Shown in pieces: positions 32,341 through 42,287 of a stretch of DNA of 64,000 bases (the first letter of the stretch is position 1; the number at the start of each line of letters is the position of its first letter). The notes beneath the pieces were generated by a model that did not search any database, was not told the DNA's origin, and was given only the letters and a program-made list of their open reading frames with translations. The stretch is from contig JAKCPI010010626.1 in the NCBI GenBank assembly GCA_023213315.1, positions 62,001-126,000 on the forward strand, in the 5' to 3' direction. This DNA comes from Euborellia annulipes (lineage: Eukaryota; Arthropoda; Insecta; Dermaptera; Anisolabididae). The translations under genes were made by a program, and so were the position numbers.

Positions 32341-34060
32341 TGAATGGTGTAAATAAAAAAAAGTTTTATACTAGTGAAAATTTTTGATAAAATCAATTTT
32401 AGTATCCTATATTGTGCTTGGTACCTCTATAACATTATATTTAAACTCTTCTTCGCGTTGTGAACCAATAAATTGGGTTCCCCATGGGGTCCCAAAAAGA
32501 CAATTTTGAAAATCAATTTTTATATAACCTAGAAGAAGACACATATTTTTTAAGAATTGCAAACGCTTTGGATTTTGAAAATTCGAGGCAATTAATCGAA
32601 GATGAACATTGGGAACTAGAAGAAAATCCAGTAGCAGTGGAAGAGATGCAAGGCCTTCCTTCAATGAAAAGAAAAAATGAAGACAACGCAACTGCGAGTG
32701 AACTGAAAATTTTAAAAAATGATGGTCAGTCACATAATAATCATCATCATCATAACCATGTCACTTCCCAACCCTCTAATAATCTACCAAATGATTCACA
32801 TTCTCCCACAAATTATTCTCAACAGGGTCATTTCTCACAAATAGAAAATAATATATCTTCTCAAAGTTCAAATAATAACCAGGTGGATATGTCGAATAGT
32901 TTTATTGAAAATAGTTATGCTAAATTATGTTCAGCAAATAGGTATAATGCAGAGGATATTGGTCCTTATTCTATTTTCGTCGAAAGTTTTAATAAAAAAA
33001 TCAATGTTCATGCTATTTCAATAGGGAAATTAATTAGAGAAAATTTTTTCTCTCTCTATAAAACAATCTCGAATATTCACTCAATTGATAGAAAAAAGGT
33101 TAAGATCATTATAAACTCTATGCAGGAAGCTAATATGCTTATCGAGGCTGAATTCTGGTCAAAAAATAATCTTCACTGTTATATACCGAATTTTAAATTA
33201 TACAAACAGGGGGTTATTCGAAATATTGAATATTCTGTGACTGAAGATGACATAATAAATTTTTCAACCTCCAGTCTTAAAGTGATAAAAGCAGTTCGAA
33301 TTTTTAAAAAAGATGTAAAAAACCCTCAAAACCGCATTCCAACTCCCGTTATTATCCTAACCTTTCGGGGACAAACAATTCCGCAAGAAATAAAAATATT
33401 TAATGTTTGCTGTAAAATTGAGCCTTATATACAAAGAGTTGTACAATGTAAGAAATGTCTTCTTTTCGGCCATATTGCCGATCGTTGTAAAGGGAAAGAG
33501 CGGTGCCGTCGGTGCGGTAGCCCTCACTCATCGAATTCTTGTCAGGAAATTCTTAAATGTTTACATTGTAAGGGCAATCATAGTTCCAGTGATGAAAAAT
33601 TATGTCCTGAATTCCAGGTACAAAAAATAATCAAAGCTAAAATGGCACAAGAGAATATGTCTTACACTGAAGCCAGAAATTCTCTAGCTAATTCATATGC
33701 CAGTAGAACAGCTCCTAATATCAATAGTCCTGAAAATTTCCCACCTCTCTCACCTCATAAAATATCTCCTCTGGGATCTCCGTCAAATAGCTTCAGCGCT
33801 ACTTGTACGGAAAACCCGTCTATAATTCCAAAATCTCCTAGAGAAAAGAATGTTAGCACTAGGCCAAATAACCCAAACAATCCTCCTATCCATATCTCCA
33901 ATTCCTTAAATATTCCCCAAGTCCCAGTTATTGAAAATCCTATATATCTTCAAAACCATAATATTTTAAAAGATATAATAATCAATATCTTAAATAAAAT
34001 CTTTTCCATCAGTCTAGAGCTTTTGGCCAAAAAATAAATAAATAAAAAAAAAAAAAAAAA
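32341..34060 (+). mobile_element. ORF1-only LINE insertion (half-LINE)
   Basis: This 1720-bp insertion consists of a 143-nt leader, one intact ORF1 (32484-34037), five to ten further bases (ATAAATAAA) and a poly(A) run to 34060. There is no reverse transcriptase or endonuclease. It is bounded by ~364-bp near-identical direct repeats. It must have been mobilised in trans by a LINE of the I/Jockey/R1 kind. The near-identity of the flanks dates it as recent. Confidence 0.85.
32484..34037 (+). CDS. LINE ORF1 / gag-like nucleic-acid-binding protein, 517 aa
   Basis: This intact 517-codon frame starts at CCCCATGG, a fair start context. Residues 1-140 are Asn/Ser/His-rich and low complexity (a NNHHHHNH run near residue 91). 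Residues about 158-320 match the RRM-like region that precedes the knuckles in arthropod non-LTR ORF1 proteins (GPYSIFVES, IGKLIREN, YIPNFKLYKQGVIRNIEY, VIILTFRGQTIP). Three zinc knuckles follow: CX2CX4HX4C (322-335), CX2CX3HX4C (341-353) and CX2CX3HX7C (359-374). The segment after the knuckles (MAQENMSYTEARNSL) is also family-typical, and the C-terminus is Pro/Ser/Asn-rich. ORF1 proteins bind element RNA and chaperone target-primed reverse transcription. No ORF2 follows. An uninterrupted frame of this length in AT-rich DNA is strong evidence of recent activity. Confidence 0.93.
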   Translation: MGSQKDNFENQFLYNLEEDTYFLRIANALDFENSRQLIEDEHWELEENPVAVEEMQGLPSMKRKNEDNATASELKILKNDGQSHNNHHHHNHVTSQPSNNLPNDSHSPTNYSQQGHFSQIENNISSQSSNNNQVDMSNSFIENSYAKLCSANRYNAEDIGPYSIFVESFNKKINVHAISIGKLIRENFFSLYKTISNIHSIDRKKVKIIINSMQEANMLIEAEFWSKNNLHCYIPNFKLYKQGVIRNIEYSVTEDDIINFSTSSLKVIKAVRIFKKDVKNPQNRIPTPVIILTFRGQTIPQEIKIFNVCCKIEPYIQRVVQCKKCLLFGHIADRCKGKERCRRCGSPHSSNSCQEILKCLHCKGNHSSSDEKLCPEFQVQKIIKAKMAQENMSYTEARNSLANSYASRTAPNINSPENFPPLSPHKISPLGSPSNSFSATCTENPSIIPKSPREKNVSTRPNNPNNPPIHISNSLNIPQVPVIENPIYLQNHNILKDIIINILNKIFSISLELLAKK

Positions 34061-34425
34061 AGTTAATAGTCATATCGTCATAATGTCAGTTCAAAGATCA
34101 TTTAATTTATCTTGAGGTTAAAATCTAGGTCAATTATAATTCTCATAAAATTAATTTTCTTCTCTTTTTGATGTATTTATGCTTATATTCACAAAAAGAA
34201 TAGAGATTAAATTATTTCATCTGACTTTGAGGTTTCAATAATGCTTTTGATAGGATAGGATATCCACGATCATATCAAGCTTTATGCAATATTAATATGA
34301 AACCAATTGAATAGCTCAAATTTTGATTTAGCTTCGTATCACATATTAAAACAAGTTTAATTTAAATATTAAAAAAACTAAAAAAAAAAAGGATATTCTT
34401 TTTATTTTTGTTCAATTTTTCGAAA
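34061..34425 (+). repeat. Long direct repeat, right copy (putative 365-bp TSD)
   Basis: Directly follows the poly(A) tail of the ORF1 element and repeats 31978-32340 with about 99% identity by eye. After 34425 the two flanks diverge, with only a short GTAAATA word shared. Confidence 0.9.
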
Positions 34426-35210
34426 AATTATTGTAAATAGAAATTATTGAAATATATTGGTAGTTCTCTCTTTTTATAAAGATTTTATAATCGGATTGAT
34501 CAAATACGGCAGTCATATATATTAAAGTCTAATGCTCAAAAAAAGCGTATTCAATTTAATTTAATTAAAAAATATTTTCAATTGATTAACTTTTTTTTTC
34601 TTTTATTGAATAAAAATTGCAAAAATCAATTTATATTTTGCTCGTAGAAACTCGCCTCGCTCGTAGGAGCAAAGAATCATAAACGTTATTAGTGAATTAG
34701 GAATTTGGGTTGTCTAACTTCCAATAAACAAACATATTTAACTAATTTTTCAAAGTCATGATAGTTCATTAAATTGTTAGCTTTCAATTGATGAATTATA
34801 AAAATATTCTACCGGTTTTGATTATAGTAGAACTAAATTTATTTGAAAAATAAATCTCCTTTTCTCTATTCAAATAACTTAGAGATGTTGTTACGTTTTA
34901 TTTATTGGTTGTCTAAAAGAAATGCGTTATAATTGTAAATTCAAGATTATTTGTTAGCAAAAATTTTCAAATACTTTTCACTTTTCGGAATAAGTGAAAT
35001 ATACGTATTACTTTAATTGTATAAGCTTTCAAAAATTAATTAAAATCAGTTTATTAATATTTGTTTCAAACAAATTGATTAATTATATTATTATATTTCT
35101 TTTTTTTCTATTTACTAGTTAAAATAAAATATTTAATTTAGTAAAATAAATTTTGGGTTATAAAAAATATATGTAATTTCATTATTTATTCTTTTTATGC
35201 AAAAGAAAAT
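34426..35210. other. AT-rich DNA without recognisable feature
   Basis: No gene or repeat family seen. Confidence 0.4.
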
Positions 35211-35495
35211 AATTATTTCATATTTTATTAAGCATTGATTGTTTAGAAATATTTGAACCAATAAGATCACAGCTCGGAGTCACGTGATTCGATTGTTTAG
35301 AAGGCGGCGACCGTTTGCCTCTCCGCCTTCGTCTAGCAGGCTGGCTCAGCAGTGGCCTTGAAGCCTCCATCCTGTAATGAATCCACGCCTCTCGAGCCCT
35401 CTGGCAACAAAGAGTCGCAACCAAGACGGATCCACTCGACCATCCACCTAAGCCTTTTGTTCCTGAATTCCAACTTCACTTTACATGTCCAGGTA
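35211..35495 (+). promoter_or_regulatory. GC-rich island with CACGTG and a splice-donor-like end
   Basis: Balanced-composition block containing CCAAT, an E-box CACGTG at 35281-35286, GAAGGCGGCGACCG and CTCCGCCTTCG, which can pair with each other. It ends at a donor-like TGTCCAG|GTATTT at about 35491. It could be a promoter with an untranslated first exon on the plus strand. No recognisable protein is encoded and no TATA box is seen. Confidence 0.25.
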
Positions 35496-36780
35496 TTTCC
35501 TTCAATCCCCCTTTTTACATATTTGTTATTTATTAATTATTAATTAATATCATTAATAGAATTCGCATTGTATCGAAGAAAATTCAATGCAGAAATTTAT
35601 TTATTGGAATGTTATCTAATGACTTTCATTCTTTGTGTAAAATTTTTTTTATATTATAATTCTTTAGAAAAATTTCTGCACTGCCTTTTCTTCATTATAT
35701 TATCTGCACATATCAATAATTCTAATCAAATAAAAATATGAACGCTTTGAAATAGTTGATGGAATATTAGAAATTATTTTTTTTCTTTAACGTTGTGATA
35801 TTTTAGCTCTAAAGTTTTTTCTCACTGAATGTCACGTCACCCCGAGATTTTTGATAGCTACCACCACTAACAGAGCAACATCTTCGTTCCTCCTCCCTCC
35901 CAACTGGGTTTTAGTTTAGAAGCCGAGTGCATAAATTGTAGCCAAGTTATTCAGCAAGGGTTTCCTATTCCCGTTGAATGGACGCCTTAGCGTTTGCGTC
36001 CTCCTGTGGTCCTTTAAACCCTACACTAATCCTTAGCTTAATTCTTGTATGTTTTAGTGCGGGTCGATTTCTTGCCTAACTAAAAACATCACTGAACAAT
36101 TCCTTAACCCTTTCTTCTTCTTCATTCCTTGCTATGGTTTAACGCGTTATTTTCCATTTACACCTTAAACGCCAAGGGCAAAACAAAACAAAAACACCTT
36201 CAGAACAACAACAAAAAGACTTGCAAAATATTTTAAATACACGCGTTTCATCTACCTAAAATAAATGCTTTTTGAGATATAAATGACTAGAACATAATTA
36301 AATTATATCTAAAGAGATAAATTTCGCAAGTAACAATAAATTTAAATTTAATAGTCAGTTTAAAATATGTCGTGGTATTCTAAATCTTGGTAAATATACT
36401 TATTTTATGATTATTAATACCAAAGTGATTGAAATAAGCTGTCTCAGCTCTTAGATCCAGCATGTTACACCATAATTCCAACTCGTAAATCTGTAAAGTA
36501 CAGCCCGATTCAATCAGTTTAGGATTAATAATCATAATAATATGTGTATACATAAAGTAAATTAGTTTTATATAGGATTTAAAGTAAATGTCAATAATTA
36601 TTTGAATTTTTATTTTGAATATTATCTTTTTTTTCTATCATAAAAAAAATATACTACTATCAATAAATAAAGAAAATACTTAAGCTTTTTAATTAAATTA
36701 AAAATTTGTTTTTTAAGATAAAAATATTTTGCTACATGAGTTGGTTTTTTGATTGGGTCGGTGTGAAATTTATTTTCTCA
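35496..36780. other. AT-rich DNA with scattered mixed-composition patches
   Basis: A GC-richer patch near 35830-36180 (CCTCCCTCCCAACTGGG, TTGAATGGACGCCTTAGC) shows no coding or repeat signature. The rest is AT-rich. Confidence 0.35.
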
Positions 36781-36793
36781 TTTTGTGAACTAA

Positions 36794-36973
36794 ATTTTTT
36801 TTTTATTTAAGGCCTTTTTCGGCATCTAAGGCCATTTAGACCTCATCCCTATTTCTTTCAAATGATTTGTAGTTATTTCAAATGAAATAAATTTTTCTCG
36901 CTTGGGACGAGAAGCGAACCCAGGACCTCGGCACGAGAATCTAGTGTCTTCTCTCTGAGCCACGGGTCACGGG
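36794..36973 (-). mobile_element. tRNA-derived SINE-2, full copy
   Basis: The minus-strand head CCCGTGGCTCAGAGAG (A-box-like TGGCTCAGAG) is followed by CCTGGGTTCGCTTCTCG (B-box-like). The body contains AAATGGCCTTAGATGCCGAA, and it ends GGCCTTAAATAAAA. A 12-bp TSD TTTGTGAACTAA (36782-36793) / TTTGTGAATTAA (36974-36985) has one mismatch. Confidence 0.85.
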
Positions 36974-37231
36974 TTTGTGAATTAATAATATTAATGTTTA
37001 TTTTTCCATCGTTGAATAGTGATTTTAGTATTTTTATTTATTTTTGATGTCAGTAGTATAATCAAATAGAGGTCTTGCTTCACTTTTCAAAGGTCGTTTT
37101 TTTTCCTTCAATTAAATATAATTTTTCACCTTTCGATTTTTATTTCGCTTTTTTTTTAATTTCTTGTTTTATAAAGTAATAATATATCAAATATAAGAGG
37201 TTAAATTTTAACTATCAATGCAATTAATATG

Positions 37232-37698
37232 TTTTTATCCTTTGAGACTTCGTTATTTATTTTCCTTTTCATAAATTTTTTATTTGACATTTGGTTCCAA
37301 TCAAACAGAGTTGAATAATAAAGCAAATAAAAAATTCTTTAATTGATCCAAATGTGATTACATTAACTCCAAATCTCCCCTTTCTAAATACGTCAGCCTC
37401 TTTTCAGGGGTGGGCACCCTGATGAAAAGCCATTATCCATAATTAAATAATGTTAATAAATATTTTTCTTGCCTGAACAAGGAAATTAAATCGAGAGTAT
37501 AACATGTAGGTAAAAGCACGCGGACCAACCAATAGGACACGCAATTTCCCTTTTCCGTAACTCGACTAAATATATATCGCATGAATGTTTTTAAGGACAA
37601 ACTGCATATGGGAATAGGGCACTTAGTCTAGTGGTAGATTCAAACTCATGTATCTCAAAATTAGTTATCAAGTTAAATTGGATCTTTCTATGATAATG
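37232..37698 (+). repeat. Long direct repeat, left copy (putative 467-bp TSD)
   Basis: Starts TTTTTATCCTTTGAGAC and ends CTTTCTATGATAATG. It repeats at 38283-38745 with four one-base indels and a substitution clustered near TCAGCCTCTTTTCAGGGG (right copy TCACTCTTTTCAGGG). It includes a tRNA-D-arm-like TTAGTCTAGTGGTAGATTC. Confidence 0.92.
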
Positions 37699-37866
37699 CC
37701 AAAATTGACGTGAAACATGTGTTGGTGGAATGCTCTGGAATATAGGGCGTCTAGGAGCAGGTGCGGTTTGAGTGGTAAGACCCTTGGGGAGATACTTGGC
37801 AATTCTACTGAGTATACAAAGATCCTAAGTTTTCTGAGGGAAATTGAACTATATTACAGGACGTGA
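37699..37866 (+). pseudogene. LINE ORF2 C-terminal remnant (frameshifted)
   Basis: KHVLVECSGI in one frame continues, after a shift, as YRASRSRCGL, KTLGEILGNS, ILSFLREIELYYRT and a stop at 37864-37866. The H-V-L-x-E-C-P/S motif and the LGEILG...FL..I.LY ending are typical of I/Jockey/R1-type ORF2 C-termini. The copy is 5' truncated. Confidence 0.75.
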
Positions 37867-38282
37867 GACAGCGGGGCTTTTTTGCTGTGATAATGCCTGT
37901 GATATTGTAGTGAGTAGGTTGTGCAATTGGTATTGTCTTCCATCGTTTCTAGTCATTTATTTATTTATTTATTTTGCTTATTTATTTATTTATTTATTTT
38001 ACTTGTTTATTTATTTATTTATTTTACTTATTTGTTTATTTTTTATTTATTTATTTTACTTATTTATTTATTTTTTATTTATTTATTTATTTATTTATGC
38101 ATTTTTTTTTTTTTTTTCTTTTTTTTTTGTTGATTGGTTTGCTCAAGTTTTTTGAGTATGAGACTCTGAAGTTTGTGTCTAGTTTGTGTCTAGTTGTGGG
38201 ACTTATTAGAGGTGGCGCAAATGGCCCTAGTAGCTGAGGCGCCCTATAATAACCAATGATAATAATAATAATAATAATAATA
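37699..38282 (+). mobile_element. 5'-truncated LINE with (TTTA)n 3'UTR and (TAA)n tail
   Basis: This 584-bp insertion sits precisely between the two ~465-bp direct repeats. After the ORF2 end come a (TTTA)n tract (about 37955-38100), T runs, the conserved-looking GGTGGCGCAAATGGCCC...TGAGGCGCCC and a (TAA)n tail (about 38258-38282). TAA tails occur in the I clade. GGGCGCC...GGCGCC words can pair in the 3' end. Confidence 0.85.
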
Positions 38283-38745
38283 TTTTTATCCTTTGAGACT
38301 TCGTTATTTATTTTCCTTTTCATAAATTTTTTATTTGACATTTGGTTCCAATCAAACAGAGTTGAATAATAAAGCAAATAAAAAATTCTTTAATTGATCC
38401 AAATGTGATTACATTAACTCCAAATCTCCCCTTTCTAAATACGTCACTCTTTTCAGGGTGGCACCCTGATGAAAAGCCATTATCCATAATTAAATAATGT
38501 TAATAAATATTTTTCTTGCCTGAACAAGGAAATTAAATCGAGAGTATAACATGTAGGTAAAAGCACGCGGACCAACCAATAGGACACGCAATTTCCCTTT
38601 TCCGTAACTCGACTAAATATATATCGCATGAATGTTTTTAAGGACAAACTGCATATGGGAATAGGGCACTTAGTCTAGTGGTAGATTCAAACTCATGTAT
38701 CTCAAAATTAGTTATCAAGTTAAATTGGATCTTTCTATGATAATG
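38283..38745 (+). repeat. Long direct repeat, right copy (putative 463-bp TSD)
   Basis: Abuts the (TAA)n tail and repeats 37232-37698 at about 99% identity by eye. The flanks diverge completely after TATGATAATG. Confidence 0.92.
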
Positions 38746-39034
38746 AATTAATTTTCAAACTATAATTTTGAAACGGGCAACGATTCTCATTTATGAAGGG
38801 CTTCCTAACTTTAATCTATTGGTTTACTTAATCGATTATATTTTATCATCAGGTAATGGAAACTAATTTAACATTAGACATTAAATCCATGAAAAAGTTC
38901 ACTTGAATATTATTGATTATATATAAATAAACTACGAGAATTTAATTTCGTTTATTCGATTTCATTAATTCATATGTTTGAAGAAGGTGTAGGCCTCTAG
39001 TTTATTCGTATAATAATTATTTATTAAATTGAAG

Positions 39035-39053
39035 TTTCTATCACCATCTTCAG
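39035..39053 (-). ncRNA. Degenerate hammerhead-like motif
   Basis: CTGAAGA then TGGTGATA and GAAACTTC. Helix II is too short to form, and the cleavage triplet is lost. Confidence 0.25.
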
Positions 39054-39156
39054 AGTCAAGTTGGTGCCAACATTTAAATCCTCTTTATCTATTTTTGAAC
39101 ATACAATACTTGGATAGAATGGTACAGCAAATAAAATTGAGTTAACACTCAATGTA

Positions 39157-39365
39157 CAGTGAGGGTCAATATTAAGTCCCACCCATGCGTTTTCTACTTG
39201 TGATTATTTCATTGTTTTTATAAAAGAAAATGAAAATCTTCATTTGAAATTTTCTAGGTTTGAACCATGAAAGTTCCCATTAAAAAATATTTAATATTTT
39301 TTTAAAAACTATGAAATAATCACAAGTAGAAAACACATGGATGGGACTTAATATTTTCCTTCACT
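39157..39365. mobile_element. Mariner-like MITE, copy 2
   Basis: CAGTGAGGGTCAATATTAAG on the left; ACTTAATATTTTCCTTCACT on the right, with its tip diverged. The preceding TA is at 39155-39156. It is almost fully palindromic, like 8958-9162. Confidence 0.8.
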
Positions 39366-39434
39366 TAAACTTTACCCAAGTATAAAATGCACAAAAAAAA
39401 AAAAAAAACCAATATATATTGACACTATCTTGAC

Positions 39435-39467
39435 TCGGATGATGGTTCCAAATATGATCGAAATGTC
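39435..39467 (+). ncRNA. Degenerate hammerhead-like motif
   Basis: CGGATGA in place of CUGAUGA (one mismatch), an A/T-rich middle with weak helix II (GGTTCC...GATC), then GAAATGTC. Confidence 0.3.
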
Positions 39468-39755
39468 AGCTCTGCCTTGAATTTTTATCTAAAACGAAAT
39501 AACCATAACTGCTTAATTCTTTTTTAATATCTTAATACTAATAAATAGATTAGATATTTCCATTCAATTAATTATTGATTATCATGAATTTTTTTTTTTT
39601 AAATAAGTCTAAAAAAATTATTATTTTTTACTTATAGCAAGAAGTAATATTTTTTCCAAGACGTTGTATATGAATATAATAGAGTATTTGTAGGTAACTG
39701 CCACAAAGGCAGCCTAAAGGGAGATATATTTGTTTACTTTTGCCTACAAGGGAAG

Positions 39756-39960
39756 GGTTTTTTAACACTCACACTTTTTTCTTATTCACACTCTCACACA
39801 CACATTCACACAGTCTTTTCGGTAACTCAGGCCATATAAATCTTTTGACGATAACCGTTATTTGAATATATATGTATTTGAGGTCCAGGCATTCTTATTT
39901 GAGCCATTTGGTATCCAAATACAAGGCAAGCGCGATATCAACTACACCAAGTCCGAGGGC
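39756..39960 (-). mobile_element. tRNA-derived SINE-1, internally deleted copy
   Basis: T run, CACTCACAC-rich tail, CAGTCTTTTCGGTAACTC, TGAGGTCCAGGCATT, then a shortened head ending CTACACCAAGTCCGAGGGC. Most of the B-box region is deleted. TSD AGGGAAG at 39749-39755 and 39961-39967. Confidence 0.75.
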
Positions 39961-39967
39961 AGGGAAG

Positions 39968-41358
39968 TTGTTTACATCTTTAAAAGCTAAGGGCCATTTT
40001 TTGCTAAAAACAAGGTCGAACGAAAAAATGAAAAGTTTGAGGAGTTTAAAAAAAGGCAAAGATTTGCTTACGTAATATTTAAATGGCACCTAGTAGAGAT
40101 AATATAGATAATAAATATAAATAAATCTCATTACATTCTATAACAGTAGGAGGAAGAAGAGGGAATCGGGGAGTATTATATCCACAACTTTATGTGTTTG
40201 GATATATAAAAAAGTCATTTTAGTGATGTGGTCCCCTGGATGCCCTCCCCATGAATCCGCCCTTTCCTAATTAGATAACCAAAAAATAGTTTAATTTAAA
40301 AAATCATTTAATTATATTAGGTTTTTATTATTTTTTATTTCGGTTAATATTATTAAGACTAATAAAAAGAAAACTCAGTCACCATGTTTGAAAATTTCAA
40401 AAAAAAAAAAGAACAATTGTTAGTAGTTATTAAATGACTTCCTCGTGATATCATAGAGCCAACGAACTCATTTATCTAATCTATTTAATAATCTTACTAA
40501 TAGTTTTTCCTCTAGATTAACTCTTTTGGATTCTCTATTTTGCACCTTATTTTTTCATCTCCTTTAAGATAACATAAATGTAGTCGTATAATTTGAGAGT
40601 AGAGGAGAAAAACTTAATTAGACATTATCATTATTTTATACAAGAGAATGTTTAAGAGAGATGAAAACAAAAGGGCATTGCAAGCATTCATTAAATAAAA
40701 TATTTGCAAAATGATTATGATGCTCATATAATAAATGAACGCCATTTTTTATTTAATAATATTGATTATAGATAAAGAAATTAATTTATATATATATACC
40801 AGCATATAATTGCTATTTCCATATATTTAAGGATTACAAAGCAAATTTTAATAGCTCTCATAAATTGTTTAACAAAAGGCATTTATCAATAACATTCATA
40901 TTGAATGTTAGTAGTTTTAGCAAATTAACGACTATGAGAGCAGGAAATGAATCCTATAGAGAGCTGCTCTCGCTCTCTCACTCTCCTCTCGCGATCTAAT
41001 CAAGTCTCGCTTGTGGATTAAATATATAGGATAGCAATCGAGCATCCCTCAAGTGAAGCAAAACTTTGCCTGTCTCTCGGTATGTGTGTGTGTATGTGTT
41101 GGTGTGTGTGTGTGTGTTAAATCGAAAACTATGCTCCCTTTTGAAACTCATTAAAACAAACTGCAATCAACGTCAAATATGAATATTTTAAAGTTTATAT
41201 ATGTACTTATAGAGGACGATCATTTTCTCTTATACCTTTCTCCTACTCTTAGCCTTTCTCTGAAACTATTAGTAGTCTACTATACCATTAGACTTTAAAC
41301 ATATTAATACAATTAAATGTTCCATACACATTTATTTACACCAAACGGTATTCATTTG
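39968..41358. other. AT-rich DNA with a GAGA-rich patch
   Basis: No gene seen. 40945-41050 contains GCTCTCGCTCTCTCACTCTCC (GAGA-type, quoted in part as CTCTCGCTCTCTCACTC) and a short inverted ATCCTATA/TATAGGAT; a (GT)n tract lies at about 41085-41117. A promoter-like GAGA patch is possible but unsupported. Confidence 0.3.
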
Positions 41359-41463
41359 ATTTTTTTTTTTAGTCTTTTCGGCACCTGAGGCCAAATAGAA
41401 TTTAAACGATACTTATATAGGCATCATTTGGTATCCAAATGATTTAAATAAATTTTTATGGCG
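41359..41463 (-). mobile_element. SINE-1 3' fragment
   Basis: T run, AGTCTTTTCGGCACCTGAGGC (in part), GGCATCATTTGGTATCC and ATTTAAATAAATTTTTAT. The head is missing. Confidence 0.6.
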
Positions 41464-41520
41464 TAGGATTATGAAACCACCCCTTGGCTTTTAAGGTTAT
41501 CGATATTGAAATTGTCATTT

Positions 41521-41760
41521 TGCTCAGGGGCCCACATCTTGTGGGTACGTGGATAGCGACCAGGAGCTACCCGAGCTGGGACAGGCAGTCCTTCAGTTCT
41601 TTGTATGTCTGTCTCTTCCTTCCTCTTTTCAACAGGCGTCAGACCGTACGACGGGCCGGCCTGTCCTATTTCTTCCGGTCGCAAAAACGCATGATAGGGT
41701 TGGAGGGAAATAGTGAGGTCCGCCGACCCCGCATCGCGGGAAAAAGGCGAGGGCAGAGAA
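41521..41760 (+). mobile_element. Repeat C, copy 3
   Basis: TGCTCAGGGGCCCACATC, GACGGGCCGGCCTGTCC, CCGGTCGCAAAAACGC, then an extra ~25 bp before CCGCCGACCCCGCATCGCGGG. It ends GGCGAGGGCAGAG in place of (AAG)n. No TSD found. It is the most diverged full-length copy. Confidence 0.75.
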
Positions 41761-41894
41761 TTATTTTTAGCGATCACAGGAGTTATGATTTTCACCTGTT
41801 TGTCAACAAAGGACATTTTATTTTATATTATTTCTACGATTCCCCTTCTTAGCAACAAATTTAAAAATATATTTAATAAAAAATAATGTATTGA

Positions 41895-41953
41895 TTTTAC
41901 TTTCTCTTATCCTATATATGAAATATATAGAGAAAGTATTGCGATTATGTTTA
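41895..41953 (+). repeat. Repeat family F1, terminal fragment g
   Basis: Only the TTTTACTTTCTCTTATCC end with its hairpin partner AGAGAAAGTATTG is present. Confidence 0.6.
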
Positions 41954-42020
41954 ATATATGTGGAGAATCCAATTTCTTAACAATTTTTTATAATTAAAAT
42001 GAATTCAAAGAGGTTGGGGC

Positions 42021-42279
42021 CAGTAGCGTAACTAGGTGGGGCGAAGAGGGGCGCTCGCCCCCTCCGCCCAGGCGCATCAAGTCTTTGGCCCCCCTCGATA
42101 CCGACATAGGCGCCCTAGGGCACCTAAGGTATAGCCCAGGGACGGTGAATTTATGATATTCTTTTCATAGATTGTCCAAAAAAATTGATAGTTTTCTTTA
42201 AAATTATATTATAACTTAAAAAACGGCGCCCCTAGTTGAGCTTCGCTCCCTCCGCCATTAAAGGCTAGTTACGCCGCTG
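42021..42279. mobile_element. hAT MITE (CAGTAGCGTAACTAGG)
   Basis: TIR CAGTAGCGTAACTAGG / CTAGTTACGCCGCTG, 8-bp TSD GTTGGGGC / GTTGGGAC (42013-42020, 42280-42287; one mismatch). The subterminal GC-rich GGCGCTCGCCCCCTCCGCC and GGCGCCCC are partly inverted. No coding sequence. Confidence 0.85.
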
Positions 42280-42287
42280 GTTGGGAC

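Larger units (their letters stand above)
38980..39500. mobile_element. Hammerhead-related palindromic element, decayed, with nested MITE
   Basis: Minus-strand CTGAAGATGG...GAAAC (39035-39053) and plus-strand CGGATGATGG...CGAAATGTC (39435-39467) face outwards around a mariner-like MITE. This is the same layout as at 8698-9275. Both motifs are degenerate. Confidence 0.35.

Noticed and set aside
33403..33630. 75-codon frame in ORF1 and the 108-codon minus frame at 32407-32733
   Set aside because: Out-of-frame shadows of the 517-codon ORF1.
31978..34425. LTR retrotransposon interpretation of the direct repeats
   Set aside because: No TG...CA ends, no primer-binding site or polypurine tract, poly(A) tail before the right copy, and the encoded gag-like protein is of the non-LTR type.
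37620..37650. Functional tRNA in TTAGTCTAGTGGTAGATTC (also at 38665)
   Set aside because: Only a D-arm-like word; no anticodon arm, T arm or acceptor stem follows in either copy.
37844..38237. Hydrophobic frames rich in YLFIYLF
   Set aside because: They translate a (TTTA)n microsatellite in a LINE 3'UTR.
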